From positions 1 to 62,504 of the forward strand of contig NZ_QLTK01000038.1 in NCBI RefSeq assembly GCF_003269035.1: 62,504 nt of DNA, given 5' to 3'. How positions within the stretch are numbered: the first letter of the stretch is position 1; the number at the start of each line of letters is the position of its first letter. This DNA is from Paraburkholderia bryophila. GTDB lineage: Bacteria; Pseudomonadota; Gammaproteobacteria; Burkholderiales; Burkholderiaceae. Below are positions 43,867 to 52,745 of the stretch, piece after piece. The translations under genes and the position numbers were made by a program. The notes under the pieces are model-generated. The model was not told where the DNA came from. It searched no databases and worked only from the letters and a program-made list of their open reading frames with translations.

Positions 43867-45084
43867 CTACCCGGAAACCCCCTCACAAAACCGCGCGATC
43901 CCCTCACACGCCCGCTGCAATGCCGCACTATCCAGCGCGTACGCGATCCGCACATACGGCCCAAGCCCAAAAGCACTGCCATGCACGGTCGCCACGCCCG
44001 CTTCATCCAGCAGTGCATTCACCACATCCTCATCCGACAGCAGCCGCCTCCCTTCAGCCGTGACCCTCCCAAGCAACCCTTCGCACGAAGCAAACGCATA
44101 GAACGCTCCCTGCGGAACCTCACAACGCAAGCCTTCAATAGCATTAATCGCCCGCACCAGATGATCGCGCCGATGCTGAAAAACCGACCGCGACTCCCAC
44201 ACAAACTGTTGCGGACCGTTTAACGCAGCCAATGCAGCATGCTGCGAAATAGTCGACGCCCCCGAAGTCTGTTGCCCTTGCAACTTCTCCATCGCATCAA
44301 TAAGCCACGCCGGCCCGGTTCCAAAGCCAATCCGCCAACCGGTCATTGCATACGCTTTCGATACTCCATTCATTGTCAGCACACGCTCACGCAAACGCGG
44401 CTCGACCTGAGCCAGCGTGAAGAACGTCAGCCCATCAAAAATGAGGTGCTCGTAAATATCATCCGACAGTACCATCACGTGTGGATGTGAAAGCAGTACC
44501 TCAGCCAAAGCCAGCAATTCCGCGCGACTGTACACAGCGCCCGTAGGGTTGGACGGCGAGTTGAGAATCAACCATCGCGTGCGCGTCGTAATCGCGAGCT
44601 CCAGCAAAGCGGGCGTAATCTTGAACCCACTCGTCACACCACATTCGACAACGACGGATTTCCCGCCGCACAGTTGCACGATCTCCGGATAACTCACCCA
44701 ATACGGTGCAGGAATGACGACCTCGTCACCTTCATTGAGCGTCGCGGCAATGGCATTAAAAATGACCTGCTTTCCCCCATTGCAAACAATGGTCTGACGC
44801 CAGTCGGTATCGAGTCCATTCTCGCGCCGGAATTTATCCGCCACCGCCTCGCGCAAAGCCCGCATTCCAGCGACCTGGGTATAGCGAGTATGTCCATGCC
44901 GAATGGCGGCTATACCTGCTTCCCTCACATGCGCCGGGGTATTGAAGTTCGGCTCACCGGCGCTCAGCGATATCACGCCCGCACCTTGCGCGCGCCGGGC
45001 GGCGACCCGGTCCATTACACCGTAGGTTGCTGAAGGGCGGGCCGCCGCCAGAAATCGATTGAGTTCGCTAACACTGGCTGCCAT
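43867..45084 (-). CDS. Class I PLP aminotransferase
   Basis: A 405-residue fold-type I aminotransferase related to aspartate/aromatic aminotransferases. Lys243 in NGVSKAYAMTGWR binds PLP; ILNSPSNPTG, VLSDDIYEHLIF and GWRIGF are family landmarks. The ATG at 45084 overlaps the stop of the upstream RraA gene (TGATG) and has GGAGA upstream, so the longer frame is not used. It ends the operon with three RraA/HMG-aldolase paralogues. A pathway in which an amino acid is transaminated to a 4-hydroxy-2-oxo acid that the aldolases split would fit, but the substrate is unknown. Its 3' part has a shift to G/T-rich coding sequence. Confidence 0.9.
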   Translation of the reverse strand: MAASVSELNRFLAAARPSATYGVMDRVAARRAQGAGVISLSAGEPNFNTPAHVREAGIAAIRHGHTRYTQVAGMRALREAVADKFRRENGLDTDWRQTIVCNGGKQVIFNAIAATLNEGDEVVIPAPYWVSYPEIVQLCGGKSVVVECGVTSGFKITPALLELAITTRTRWLILNSPSNPTGAVYSRAELLALAEVLLSHPHVMVLSDDIYEHLIFDGLTFFTLAQVEPRLRERVLTMNGVSKAYAMTGWRIGFGTGPAWLIDAMEKLQGQQTSGASTISQHAALAALNGPQQFVWESRSVFQHRRDHLVRAINAIEGLRCEVPQGAFYAFASCEGLLGRVTAEGRRLLSDEDVVNALLDEAGVATVHGSAFGLGPYVRIAYALDSAALQRACEGIARFCEGVSG

Positions 45085-45728
45085 CAGATTTGTCTCCACT
45101 TCGACAATCCGAGAAGATCGAGCGTGGTGCAACCCTTGCCGAGCGCGTCCATCATCTTCGCTTCTTTGTCCGCGCGAGTTTTGCCGCCAGCGAGTGTTGT
45201 CTCGACACTCGCGGCGGGAATGATGACGACGCCATCGTCATCCGCAACGACAAGGTCGCCCGCAGTGACCGGCGTACCGGCCAGGCTGAACGGCAAACCA
45301 ACGGAGGGCGCGCTGTTCTTCAACGTGCCGCGAACCGAGATGCCCCGCGCAAAAACAGGAAAACGCCGGGCGGTCATCGCCGCAATATCTCGCACGCCAC
45401 CGTCGACCACCAAACCCACCACGCCTGCCGCCTCTGCCGCAACAGTGAGTACCTCGCCCCAATACCCCGCGACAAAGCCGCATGCCGAGACGACAAGAAC
45501 ACTGCCTCGCGGCACGCGTTCCATGGCGATGTGAATCGCCAGATTGTCGCCCGGTGCGCATTCCACCGGGTAGGCCGGGCCGGCGACACACGCTCCTGTC
45601 CAGACTGTCCGGATAGCGGGATCGACAGAAGTGGTCGACTGGCCCGATGCTTCATACAACGTCGACGTGCCGAGTCGGCGAGCCAGTTCGAGCGCGGCAT
45701 CGTCGTAGTTCATTGCGACGTTCGTCAT
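45084..45728 (-). CDS. RraA/HMG-CHA aldolase family protein, paralogue 1
   Basis: A 214-residue protein of the RraA/dimethylmenaquinone-methyltransferase-like fold, which includes 4-hydroxy-4-methyl-2-oxoglutarate aldolases and decarboxylases of oxaloacetate. The substrate and metal motif DGGVRDI is intact, with APGDNLAIHIA and a GVVIIP strand. The ATG at 45728 overlaps the upstream stop (TGATG) with GGAGA at good spacing. True RraA regulators are about 160 residues, so an enzyme is more likely. Confidence 0.82.
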   Translation of the reverse strand: MTNVAMNYDDAALELARRLGTSTLYEASGQSTTSVDPAIRTVWTGACVAGPAYPVECAPGDNLAIHIAMERVPRGSVLVVSACGFVAGYWGEVLTVAAEAAGVVGLVVDGGVRDIAAMTARRFPVFARGISVRGTLKNSAPSVGLPFSLAGTPVTAGDLVVADDDGVVIIPAASVETTLAGGKTRADKEAKMMDALGKGCTTLDLLGLSKWRQI

Positions 45729-46414
45729 CATGCTCTCCGTTGGAGTGTGTGATAACCAAGTTCGGCACGCGCTTCGCGAATCGTCGCGCCCGTTGCAATG
45801 CGCTCGCGGATGGCACATTCGACGGCTTCGATCTGCCGTGCGGTCTCGGCGACTTCATGCGCCCGCGCACGCGGCACGATCACCACGCCGTTTGCGTCCG
45901 CAACCACCATGTCGCGCGAGGCGACCCGCACTGTGCCTATCGCGATGGTGGCGTTGACCGACTCGACCTGCACACGGTCCTTGCCCGTTCGCATGAAGCG
46001 ACCGGCCGTGAAGAGGGGGTAGCCATCGCCGAGCGCCTGGCTGACGTCACGACAAACGCCGTCGATGACCGTGGCGGCGATGCGGCGCAGACCCGCATAC
46101 CGGGTCATGATGTCGCCCCACACGGTACAGTCGGTTCGACCGTCGTTATCGATCACGACGTCGTCACCCTCGGCGACATCGTCGATAAAGTCGCCGACGG
46201 TGCCCGGGGGCACGGTGGCGGGAGCGTATTTAACGGTGAAGGCCGGTCCCACGACGGGATGGGCATAGTCGGCGAGCGGCGCGATGCCGAGCGCCTGACC
46301 ATGCAGACCAAGTCTGTCCATCGCGTCGGAGACGCTGGGCGTATCGAGGCCGGTGAAGAGCGCAACCATTGCCTCGTCTTCCGCGTGCGCTTTCCTGGGA
46401 TTCGTCATGTGCAT
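45728..46414 (-). CDS. RraA/HMG-CHA aldolase family protein, paralogue 2
   Basis: A 228-residue paralogue with the intact motif VIDGVCRDV, the opening TPSVSDAMDRLG that corresponds to the TxxxxDA segment of the fold, and GVVIVP near the C-terminus. It is translationally coupled to paralogue 1. An internal Met (MTNPR, third codon) could also be the start. It probably acts in the same pathway or forms a mixed hexamer with its neighbours. Confidence 0.8.
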   Translation of the reverse strand: MHMTNPRKAHAEDEAMVALFTGLDTPSVSDAMDRLGLHGQALGIAPLADYAHPVVGPAFTVKYAPATVPPGTVGDFIDDVAEGDDVVIDNDGRTDCTVWGDIMTRYAGLRRIAATVIDGVCRDVSQALGDGYPLFTAGRFMRTGKDRVQVESVNATIAIGTVRVASRDMVVADANGVVIVPRARAHEVAETARQIEAVECAIRERIATGATIREARAELGYHTLQRRA

Positions 46415-46426
46415 TACTCGAGAAAG

Positions 46427-47086
46427 TTATTGAGCGCGGATTGCTTCGAACTCTTTGTCGTGCATGACCTCGGCGACGGAGCGCCCCGCACGGACAGCGG
46501 CGACCATACCGTCCTGGCGGCGCGTAATTCTTTCGCCGAGTTCCAGCACCTCATCGATACGCGACGCGGGCACGAACACCGTGCCGCAGCGGTCGGCCAC
46601 CACGTAGTCATCCTCGCGCACGGTCACGCCGGCAATCTGCACCGGTTTTCCCGAGTCGATCTGAACGACCCGGTTTCTTGCGCTAATCATCGTGATGCCG
46701 CGGCCATAGACCGGGTAGGCGATGGACTCGCTTCCTTCAATATCGCGGCTGACGCCATCGATTATCGAGCCACGAATCTGTTTCGCCACCGCCGCGTTCG
46801 CCAGAATGTCGCCCCAGCAGGAGATACCTTCAAGTCCGCCAGCGATGACGAGAACGCGGTCGTCGGTCGTGATCGAATCGACGACCGGTGTAATCAAATG
46901 GGCTGTCGGCGCCGCATCGGTTTTGGGGCCAAGCTGAATGGTGCTGGCTCGGCCGACGATCTTCGGACAGTCCCACAGCGGGCGAAGGCCATACGTCGCG
47001 CCTTGAATGCCGAGAAAATCGAGCGTATCGGAGATCGTGTTGGTGTCGAGCAAAGCAAGCCGGTGGAGCGTGGGAGCGGGATTCAT
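46427..47086 (-). CDS. RraA/HMG-CHA aldolase family protein, paralogue 3
   Basis: A 219-residue paralogue starting at MNPAPTLHRL, with TISDTLDFLG, IIDGVSRDI and GTVFVP matching the same landmarks. The open frame extends upstream to 47230 but that part shows no family similarity and would remove the promoter. No strong ribosome-binding site precedes 47086. It is first in the minus-strand operon, divergent from a LysR regulator. Confidence 0.78.
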   Translation of the reverse strand: MNPAPTLHRLALLDTNTISDTLDFLGIQGATYGLRPLWDCPKIVGRASTIQLGPKTDAAPTAHLITPVVDSITTDDRVLVIAGGLEGISCWGDILANAAVAKQIRGSIIDGVSRDIEGSESIAYPVYGRGITMISARNRVVQIDSGKPVQIAGVTVREDDYVVADRCGTVFVPASRIDEVLELGERITRRQDGMVAAVRAGRSVAEVMHDKEFEAIRAQ

Positions 47087-47137
47087 GATGGGTATCCGGT
47101 TGGGCAGTGACGCAATCGTCGACTTGCTCGCCTGATA

Positions 47138-47147
47138 TGTAAATTCG
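47138..47147. promoter_or_regulatory. TGTAAATTCG element upstream of the aldolase operon
   Basis: The same ten bases occur at 49126-49135 upstream of the alpha/beta hydrolase. Here it forms part of an imperfect inverted repeat GTAAAT...ATTTAC (47139-47177). Candidate LysR binding or promoter element. Confidence 0.35.
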
Positions 47148-47263
47148 CCGGTTGATATCTCTCTGATACGATTTACGGATGAAACGGTGCAGCCGTTTGC
47201 TGGGATAAAGACTGACCGATCGGCCCCCATCCGACCATCGCTCTAATGCCAAGGGACATTCAC

Positions 47264-48202
47264 ATGGCTACCATTGATTTTCGCCTCATCCGTCAACTCT
47301 GGATGTTCCTTGCCGTCGCCGAAGAAAAGCACTTTGGGCGCGCAGCAGAACGGTTGAACATGTCGCAGCCGCCTCTAACCGAACAGATCAAGGTGCTTGA
47401 GCAATCGCTGAAGCTGACGCTGTTCGAACGCTCTCGCCGAGGCACTCAACTGAGCGCGTCCGGCGCCGCGATTCTGCCGGCGGTCCGGCAGTTCGCCGAC
47501 CAGGTGGAGCGCCTTGAGCGTGTCGTGAGGGAAGTCGCAGCCGGTCAGACCGGCGTCCTTCAGGTGGGCGCGATTACATCGGCCATGCTTGAAACGGTGC
47601 CCGCCGTGTTGAACGAATTGAAGCGCGGCTATCCGAACCTGAAGGTGTTCATTCGGGAGATCGATAGCGTCGAGGCGATCCCGGCGCTAGAGGCGGGCGA
47701 ACTCGATGTCGCGTTTGTGAGACTTGACGGCAACGTCGGACACGCAATCGCGACGCTGCCAATCGCCGAAGATCGGCTCGCGGTTGCGGTGCCTCGTGAC
47801 CATCCGCTGGCGGCGCTTTCTCGCGTGCGTTTGCGCTCGCTCGCCGACGAATCCCTCGTCATGTCATCGCGACAGATCAGCCCGGCTTACTTCGATTTTC
47901 TGACCGCCGTCTGCCAGTCGCACGGTTTCGCGCCACGCGTCTTGCATGAAGTCCGCTCCGTGACGTCGCAAATCGCCTACGTGGGATGCGGTCAGGGCAT
48001 CGCGCTCGTGCCGTCGTCGATGCGAAAACTGGCTTCGGAAAACGTGGTGATTCGCCCGCTGAAGGAGCGTGTCATGGTCGTGACGGCCGCGCTCGCGTGG
48101 AATGCGAACCGGCATCATCCGATGGTCGACGCCGTGGTGTCGTGGGCGAAAGAAAACGCTGCCCGAAAGCCGAAAAAGAATGCCCAGGCGTCTGGCGACT
48201 GA
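47264..48202 (+). CDS. LysR-family regulator, divergent from the aldolase operon
   Basis: A 312-residue LysR protein. The winged helix is at the N-terminus (FLAVAEEKHFGRAAERLNMSQPPLTEQIKVLE), followed by a type-2 periplasmic-binding-like effector domain. The close LNMSQPPLT match puts it with the CbbR/BenM-like majority. The ATG at 47264 has AAGGGA seven bases upstream. Its location suggests it activates the RraA/aminotransferase operon and possibly the alpha/beta hydrolase in response to a pathway acid. Confidence 0.9.
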   Translation: MATIDFRLIRQLWMFLAVAEEKHFGRAAERLNMSQPPLTEQIKVLEQSLKLTLFERSRRGTQLSASGAAILPAVRQFADQVERLERVVREVAAGQTGVLQVGAITSAMLETVPAVLNELKRGYPNLKVFIREIDSVEAIPALEAGELDVAFVRLDGNVGHAIATLPIAEDRLAVAVPRDHPLAALSRVRLRSLADESLVMSSRQISPAYFDFLTAVCQSHGFAPRVLHEVRSVTSQIAYVGCGQGIALVPSSMRKLASENVVIRPLKERVMVVTAALAWNANRHHPMVDAVVSWAKENAARKPKKNAQASGD

Positions 48203-48226
48203 TGGGCATGCGTCGCGGGCACTGTC

Positions 48227-49036
48227 TTACCCGCGTGCCACATTGCCGACAAAGCATGCAATCCGTTTCCACATTTCAACCGGATTGGAGTACATCGGGA
48301 AGTGACCCGAGTGCGTTATGGAGGCCAGCGTCACGCCCGATTCCTGTAAATGCGGCAGATAGGAGAGGCCGGCGTTCTGCTGACCGAACATAAACATCTG
48401 CCGGCACGGGAGGTCGATAAATCGGGTCAACAGATCGCCGTGGTCGGAGAGATGAACCATCGACGTAAAGATGCCATGCACGGCCCCCGCGCGCACTTTG
48501 TGCCGCAGGCTCGCCGCGTATAGCGAACTCGAGAAGTCGGGCGCGCCCCAGTTACGGTCGATGAAATCGGCAAAGAACTGCTGCGGATCGTCAGAGGGAT
48601 GACTCACGATTTGCCGGCTGAGAAAGCAGTCCTCGGGCGCCACGTTGCCTTCTATGTCGATAAAGCTCAACACGCGCTCGCGCTCTTCATGAGCGAGCAT
48701 CAATGACGTCAAGCCACCCATTGAATGTCCGACCAGATGAAATCGCTGGATGTCCAGACGGTTTAACACGGCGCGTGCCGTGTCGACGAGAAAGGGGATA
48801 GATAGCGCGGACAGGTTGGCGCAGTCGCTCTCGCCGCAGCCCGGCGCGTCGTAGACAACAAACGGACGACCGGAGAACGCGGGTAGTCGGGCGATATCGG
48901 CATAGTCTTCTTTCGTGAAGCCAAAGCCGTGAAGAAAGACAATCGGCTCGCCATTGCCCAATCTGTGCAGCGATGAAATGTTCAAGTCCACGCCGCGAAC
49001 ATTCAGTTCAAGCTTTTCCCGCTTTATGTCCAGCAT
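48227..49036 (-). CDS. Alpha/beta-fold hydrolase
   Basis: A 269-residue hydrolase with oxyanion segment VFLHGFGFTKED, nucleophile elbow GHSMGG (Ser about residue 102) and a C-terminal catalytic His in ITHSGHFPM. The ATG at 49036 has GGAGA five bases upstream. Its end faces the LysR gene, 24 bp away. It shares an upstream TGTAAATTCG element with the aldolase operon, so it may open an ester, lactone or C-C bond in the same pathway. Substrate unknown. Confidence 0.85.
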   Translation of the reverse strand: MLDIKREKLELNVRGVDLNISSLHRLGNGEPIVFLHGFGFTKEDYADIARLPAFSGRPFVVYDAPGCGESDCANLSALSIPFLVDTARAVLNRLDIQRFHLVGHSMGGLTSLMLAHEERERVLSFIDIEGNVAPEDCFLSRQIVSHPSDDPQQFFADFIDRNWGAPDFSSSLYAASLRHKVRAGAVHGIFTSMVHLSDHGDLLTRFIDLPCRQMFMFGQQNAGLSYLPHLQESGVTLASITHSGHFPMYSNPVEMWKRIACFVGNVARG

Positions 49037-49125
49037 CAATGTCTCCACGAGTGACGGCCAGAGTCGCGGGCGTGCTGACGGCCCGTTCATCTGAATCTCA
49101 CCATACTCGCGGATTGCGCTAACCG

Positions 49126-49135
49126 TGTAAATTCG
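49126..49135. promoter_or_regulatory. TGTAAATTCG element upstream of the alpha/beta hydrolase
   Basis: Ten-base match to 47138-47147, in the same orientation relative to a minus-strand gene about 90 bp from its start. Confidence 0.35.
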
Positions 49136-49240
49136 GTATTTCGTAACGCTGTGATAGGCATGTATTTGGGATTCGGCGGATGGCGCGCAGTCGCCGAGCG
49201 ATACAAAACGCGATCTCGACGACTACCGCGTTCGGCGAGG

Positions 49241-49858
49241 CTACCGCAACTGCGTCACCGCAATCAGCAACACCATGCTCCCAATCGCACCGTCCAGCAC
49301 GCGCCACGCCGTAGCGCGCCGAAACAGCGGCGCCATGGCCCGCGCACCGTAACCCAGACCGACAAACCAGATCCCGCTCACTGCCATCGCGCCGAGCGCG
49401 AACGCGACCCGTGCGCCTTCCGGTTCACGCGCGCCGGCGGTGCCGATCAGCAAAAACGTATCCAGGTACACGTGCGGATTCAGCCACGTGAAGGCGAGTG
49501 TCATCAGTACGATCGGCAGCGCGCGCTGCACGGGCGCCGCGCCGCTCGCTTCGGCCTGCAAGGCCGCATGGTCGGGCCGCACCGCACGGCGCAGCGCGTT
49601 GAAGCCGAACCACGCCAGATACGCGAGCCCGACATACAGCATGGTGTGGACGAAAACCGGAAAGCGTTCCACCAGCACGGAAGCGCCGCCGACGCCCGCA
49701 CCGATCAGAATGAAGTCCGACAGCGTGCACAGCGCGACGATCTTGCCGACGTGCGAACGCATGATGCCCTGACGCAGCACGAAGGCGTTCTGGGCGCCGA
49801 TCGTCACGATCAGCGAGGCGCACAGGGCGGCGCCGTGGGAAAAAGACAGCCAGTTCAT
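49241..49858 (-). CDS. argO: LysE/ArgO-family basic amino acid exporter
   Basis: A 205-residue inner-membrane protein with about six hydrophobic segments and the family opening GAALCASLIVTIGAQNAFVLRQG. ArgO exports arginine (and in some cases lysine or canavanine) to prevent toxic build-up. FTWLNPHVYLDTFLLIG in the middle is the conserved LysE segment. It is divergent from argP, the usual regulator-exporter pairing. Confidence 0.92.
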   Translation of the reverse strand: MNWLSFSHGAALCASLIVTIGAQNAFVLRQGIMRSHVGKIVALCTLSDFILIGAGVGGASVLVERFPVFVHTMLYVGLAYLAWFGFNALRRAVRPDHAALQAEASGAAPVQRALPIVLMTLAFTWLNPHVYLDTFLLIGTAGAREPEGARVAFALGAMAVSGIWFVGLGYGARAMAPLFRRATAWRVLDGAIGSMVLLIAVTQLR

Positions 49859-49956
49859 GAATCGATCCAGTAGACGGGAAAAGCGAACAGGGCTAGTCTG
49901 CGGTTTCTCTCATCATAAGAGAAGCTAATTTACGTAATGTGGATTAAGGAACGCTA

Positions 49957-50850
49957 ATGCTCGATTACGCTTTGCTCGATGCGCTCGCCGCCGTGGTGCG
50001 GCACGGCTCGTTCGACCGTGCGGCCAGCGAACTGAACGTGACGCCGTCCGCGGTCTCGCAGCGGGTCAAGCTGCTGGAGGAGCGCGTCGGCAGCGTGCTG
50101 GTCAAACGCGGCCAGCCGTGCGTGGCGACCACCTCGGGCGCGCTGCTGTGCCGTCATACCGAGCGCGTGCAATTGCTGGAGGCGGAACTGACCGGCCGCC
50201 TGCCGGCGCTGCCCGGCGCGCTGGTCGAGCCGTGGCCGGCGCTGCGCGTGGCCGTCAACGACGACAGCGTCGGCACCTGGTTTATCGACGCGGTGGCGCC
50301 GTTCTGCGTCGAACGGGAAATGCTGCTCGATCTGGTGGTCGACGATCAGGATCACACCGCGCAACGGATTCGCGACGGCAGCGTGCAAGGCGCCGTCACT
50401 ACGCAGGCCGAGCCGGTGCAGGGCTGCCGCTCCACGCGCCTTGGGCGCATGCGTTATCTGGCCGTGTGTTCGCCCGAGTTTCAGGCGCGCCATTTCGCCG
50501 ACGGCGTGACGCGCGAGAGTTTGCGGCGCACGCCTTGCGTCGACTTCAATCCGAAGGATCAGTTGCAGAAGCGCTTCATGCGCCGGATCACGCGGGCGGA
50601 GGTCGATCCGCCGTTGCACTGGATTCCGCATGTGGCCGGATTTTTGCGCGCGTGCGTGATGGGGCTCGGCTGGGGCATGTGCCCGGAGCGGATGATCGCC
50701 ACGCACCTGGCCAACGGTGAGCTGGTGGAGATCGCGCCGGGCAAGCATATCGACGTGGATCTTTACTGGCAGAGCTGGCGGCTGTCGATCGGCTGGCTGG
50801 ACGATTTCGGCGCGGTGCTGCGCCAGCGGGCCGCAGAGTTTCTGGACTGA
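49957..50850 (+). CDS. argP: LysR-family regulator ArgP of arginine export
   Basis: A 297-residue LysR protein with the ArgP/LysG-type N-terminus MLDYALLDALAAVVRHGSFDRAASELNVTPSAVSQRVKLLEERVG. It activates the divergent exporter gene when arginine or lysine is high. AAGGA lies seven bases upstream of the ATG. The 98-bp intergenic region should contain the operator, but I cannot define it. Confidence 0.92.
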   Translation: MLDYALLDALAAVVRHGSFDRAASELNVTPSAVSQRVKLLEERVGSVLVKRGQPCVATTSGALLCRHTERVQLLEAELTGRLPALPGALVEPWPALRVAVNDDSVGTWFIDAVAPFCVEREMLLDLVVDDQDHTAQRIRDGSVQGAVTTQAEPVQGCRSTRLGRMRYLAVCSPEFQARHFADGVTRESLRRTPCVDFNPKDQLQKRFMRRITRAEVDPPLHWIPHVAGFLRACVMGLGWGMCPERMIATHLANGELVEIAPGKHIDVDLYWQSWRLSIGWLDDFGAVLRQRAAEFLD

Positions 50851-50871
50851 GGCGAGCGGCGCTGCCCCGTC

Positions 50872-51567
50872 TCACTCCGCCGGCGGGCGGCGCTCTTCGA
50901 GCACGTAGCCCATGCCGCGCACCGTGTGGATCAGTTTGGGCTCGTAGTTATCGTCGACCTTCGCGCGCACGCGGCGGATCGCGGCGTCGACCACGTTGGT
51001 ATCGCTGTCGAAATTCATGTCCCAGACCTGCGACGCGATGGTTGAGCGCGCAAGGATTTCCCCGCGCCGACGCATGAGCAGCCACAGCAGCGAGAATTCC
51101 TTCGCGGTCAGCAGAATCTGGTCGCCTTGGCGCGTGGCCTTGCGGCGCGTCAGATCGAGCGCGAGATCCGCCACATGGAGCGACGCGGCGTCCCGCACCG
51201 GGCTAAGCGTGGCGCCGCGCCGGAAAATCGAGCGCACGCGCGCCAGCAACTCGGCGAAATCGACCGGTTTGACCAGACAGTCGTCGCCACCCATTTCGAG
51301 GCCGCGCACCTTGTCGTTCAGATCGTCGCAGGCGGTGAGCAGGAGCACGGGTGTGGAGTGGGTCAGGCGCAGATTGCGCAGCAAGGTCCAACCGTCAAGG
51401 CCGGGCAGCACGACGTCGAGGATGATCATGTCGTAGTCTTCGGTCAGCGCGAGATGCTGACCGGTCACGCCGTCCTGCACCCAGTCGGCGACATACCCCG
51501 CTTCTGTCAGACCCTTCCGAAGATAGCTGCCGTTTTTCGCTTCGTTGTCGACGATCAGAATTCGCAT
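50872..51567 (-). CDS. OmpR/PhoB-family response regulator without a neighbouring kinase
   Basis: A 231-residue regulator with a receiver domain (phospho-acceptor Asp in DMIILDVVLPG, about residue 51; Lys in LVKPVDF) and a C-terminal winged helix (EFSLLWLLMRRRGEILARSTIASQVWDMNFDSDTNVVDAAIRRVRAKVD). It resembles the CopR/IrlR heavy-metal group. The N-terminal acidic pair reads DNE instead of ED(D/E). ATG at 51567 follows AGGAGAAAG. These regulators are normally followed by a histidine kinase, but argP converges directly downstream, so it is an orphan here. Confidence 0.9.
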   Translation of the reverse strand: MRILIVDNEAKNGSYLRKGLTEAGYVADWVQDGVTGQHLALTEDYDMIILDVVLPGLDGWTLLRNLRLTHSTPVLLLTACDDLNDKVRGLEMGGDDCLVKPVDFAELLARVRSIFRRGATLSPVRDAASLHVADLALDLTRRKATRQGDQILLTAKEFSLLWLLMRRRGEILARSTIASQVWDMNFDSDTNVVDAAIRRVRAKVDDNYEPKLIHTVRGMGYVLEERRPPAE

Positions 51568-51982
51568 GGTCTTTCTCCTGTTGACGCCCGCCGCGCTGCG
51601 CCGCGCGATGACGGCGGCGTGGCGATGCAGGGCGGTTGAGGTTGAGCTCGGCGTGGTGAACGGTGCCGGAGGCGAGCGCCTGAGGGGCAGGGGCTGCGGG
51701 CAGCACGGCCGGCGAAAGTGGCTATATTCAAGGCCCTTTCGTGTCGCTGGATGTGCAGACGACACGACGATAAGAAGAGTTTTTTGAGACGATTGAATTT
51801 CTTTTTTGGGTAGAGAAATTTATAACGGTATCCTTAGCATGTTCTCTACTTATACCACGCCGCCACAGGAATGGGCTGCCGTGTCGACAACGGCGAAGGC
51901 GGCCGGTTGCGCTCGGTGGAGCGACCATGAGGGTGAGGCGGGTCGCGCGGTCCACCCGTTGAACACATCGGCGTACGAGGGT
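51568..51982. other. Intergenic region, no supported gene
   Basis: Upstream of the orphan regulator. An AT-rich patch at 51770-51860 suits promoters. Small open frames here overlap the hypothetical gene antisense or have weak codon use. Confidence 0.4.
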
Positions 51983-52384
51983 TTAAACGCCGGCTCGGCA
52001 AGCTTCCCGCTGCGTTGCCGCAGCCAGCAAATTCGGCAGCGCGCAGCGCCTGGCGGCTTCGACGCCACAACCGTGGGGGCGCGTCGGAACGTCGCGTTGA
52101 AGGTGGGTCGCCAGTTCCAGCGATAGCAGACCTCGTGCGAGCGGAGGCTCGCCGCAGGCCTGACTCGACCAGAAGGTCGTAACCTCGCGTTGTGCCGCCG
52201 CGCCGTCGAACAGATGCGCGGGCTGGTTGAGCCAGAACGCCAGCGAGCCGATCACAATCGAGACCAGTCCGCCGGCGAGCGACAGCGTCTCGCCCCGGCG
52301 TCTGAAGAAGCGCCGTAGCGACGCAACTTCGCTGGTAGTCGGAATGCGTGTTGCGCTATCGCGCGTGGGCCTTGTGCGTCGCAT
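51983..52384 (-). CDS. Hypothetical single-pass membrane protein
   Basis: A 133-residue protein I do not recognise. A basic N-terminus (FFRRRG) precedes one hydrophobic segment, LSLAGGLVSIVIGSLAFWL (about residues 35-54), and a soluble C-terminal part with five Cys and a QACGEPPLARGL segment. Third codon positions are strongly G/C, as in neighbouring genes, which supports it over the antisense frame. No clear ribosome-binding site is present. Confidence 0.6.
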   Translation of the reverse strand: MRRTRPTRDSATRIPTTSEVASLRRFFRRRGETLSLAGGLVSIVIGSLAFWLNQPAHLFDGAAAQREVTTFWSSQACGEPPLARGLLSLELATHLQRDVPTRPHGCGVEAARRCALPNLLAAATQREACRAGV

Positions 52385-52745
52385 GAATTACGTCCCGAGG
52401 CAAGGAATACCCATCGTATGAGCGCGTGGCCCATAGCAGGATGAGCGGAACATGACAATTTCGTCATGTTCGCGCGCGCTTCGGATTCTCGCGATTCGTA
52501 TCGACGTTAGCGGCGGCCAAAGCCTTTTGCGAGTCGTCGCGCGGTGTCGCTGATAGCTCGGAAAGCCTTATATAACGGCCGTTTCCTGTTACATCGCCCG
52601 AGATCGAAGTAAAGGTTGGGCGGTCGGTATTTTTGCCTGCGCCGATTGTCTTTACAGTGGCGTCCAGACATCCCAAAAAAAGTGGACGCCGCCTCCTCGC
52701 GGCGAGCCATCGTGAATGACCTGGCCGTGACAGGAGTCGGAGACA
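52385..52745. other. Intergenic region upstream of the permease gene
   Basis: This 361-bp region shows no gene. Short repeats GCGATTCGTATCG and scattered inverted repeats do not form a recognisable operator. Confidence 0.4.

Noticed and set aside
51806..52126. Plus-strand 106-codon frame
   Set aside because: Largely antisense to the hypothetical membrane protein gene, which has better codon use and a clear hydrophobic segment.
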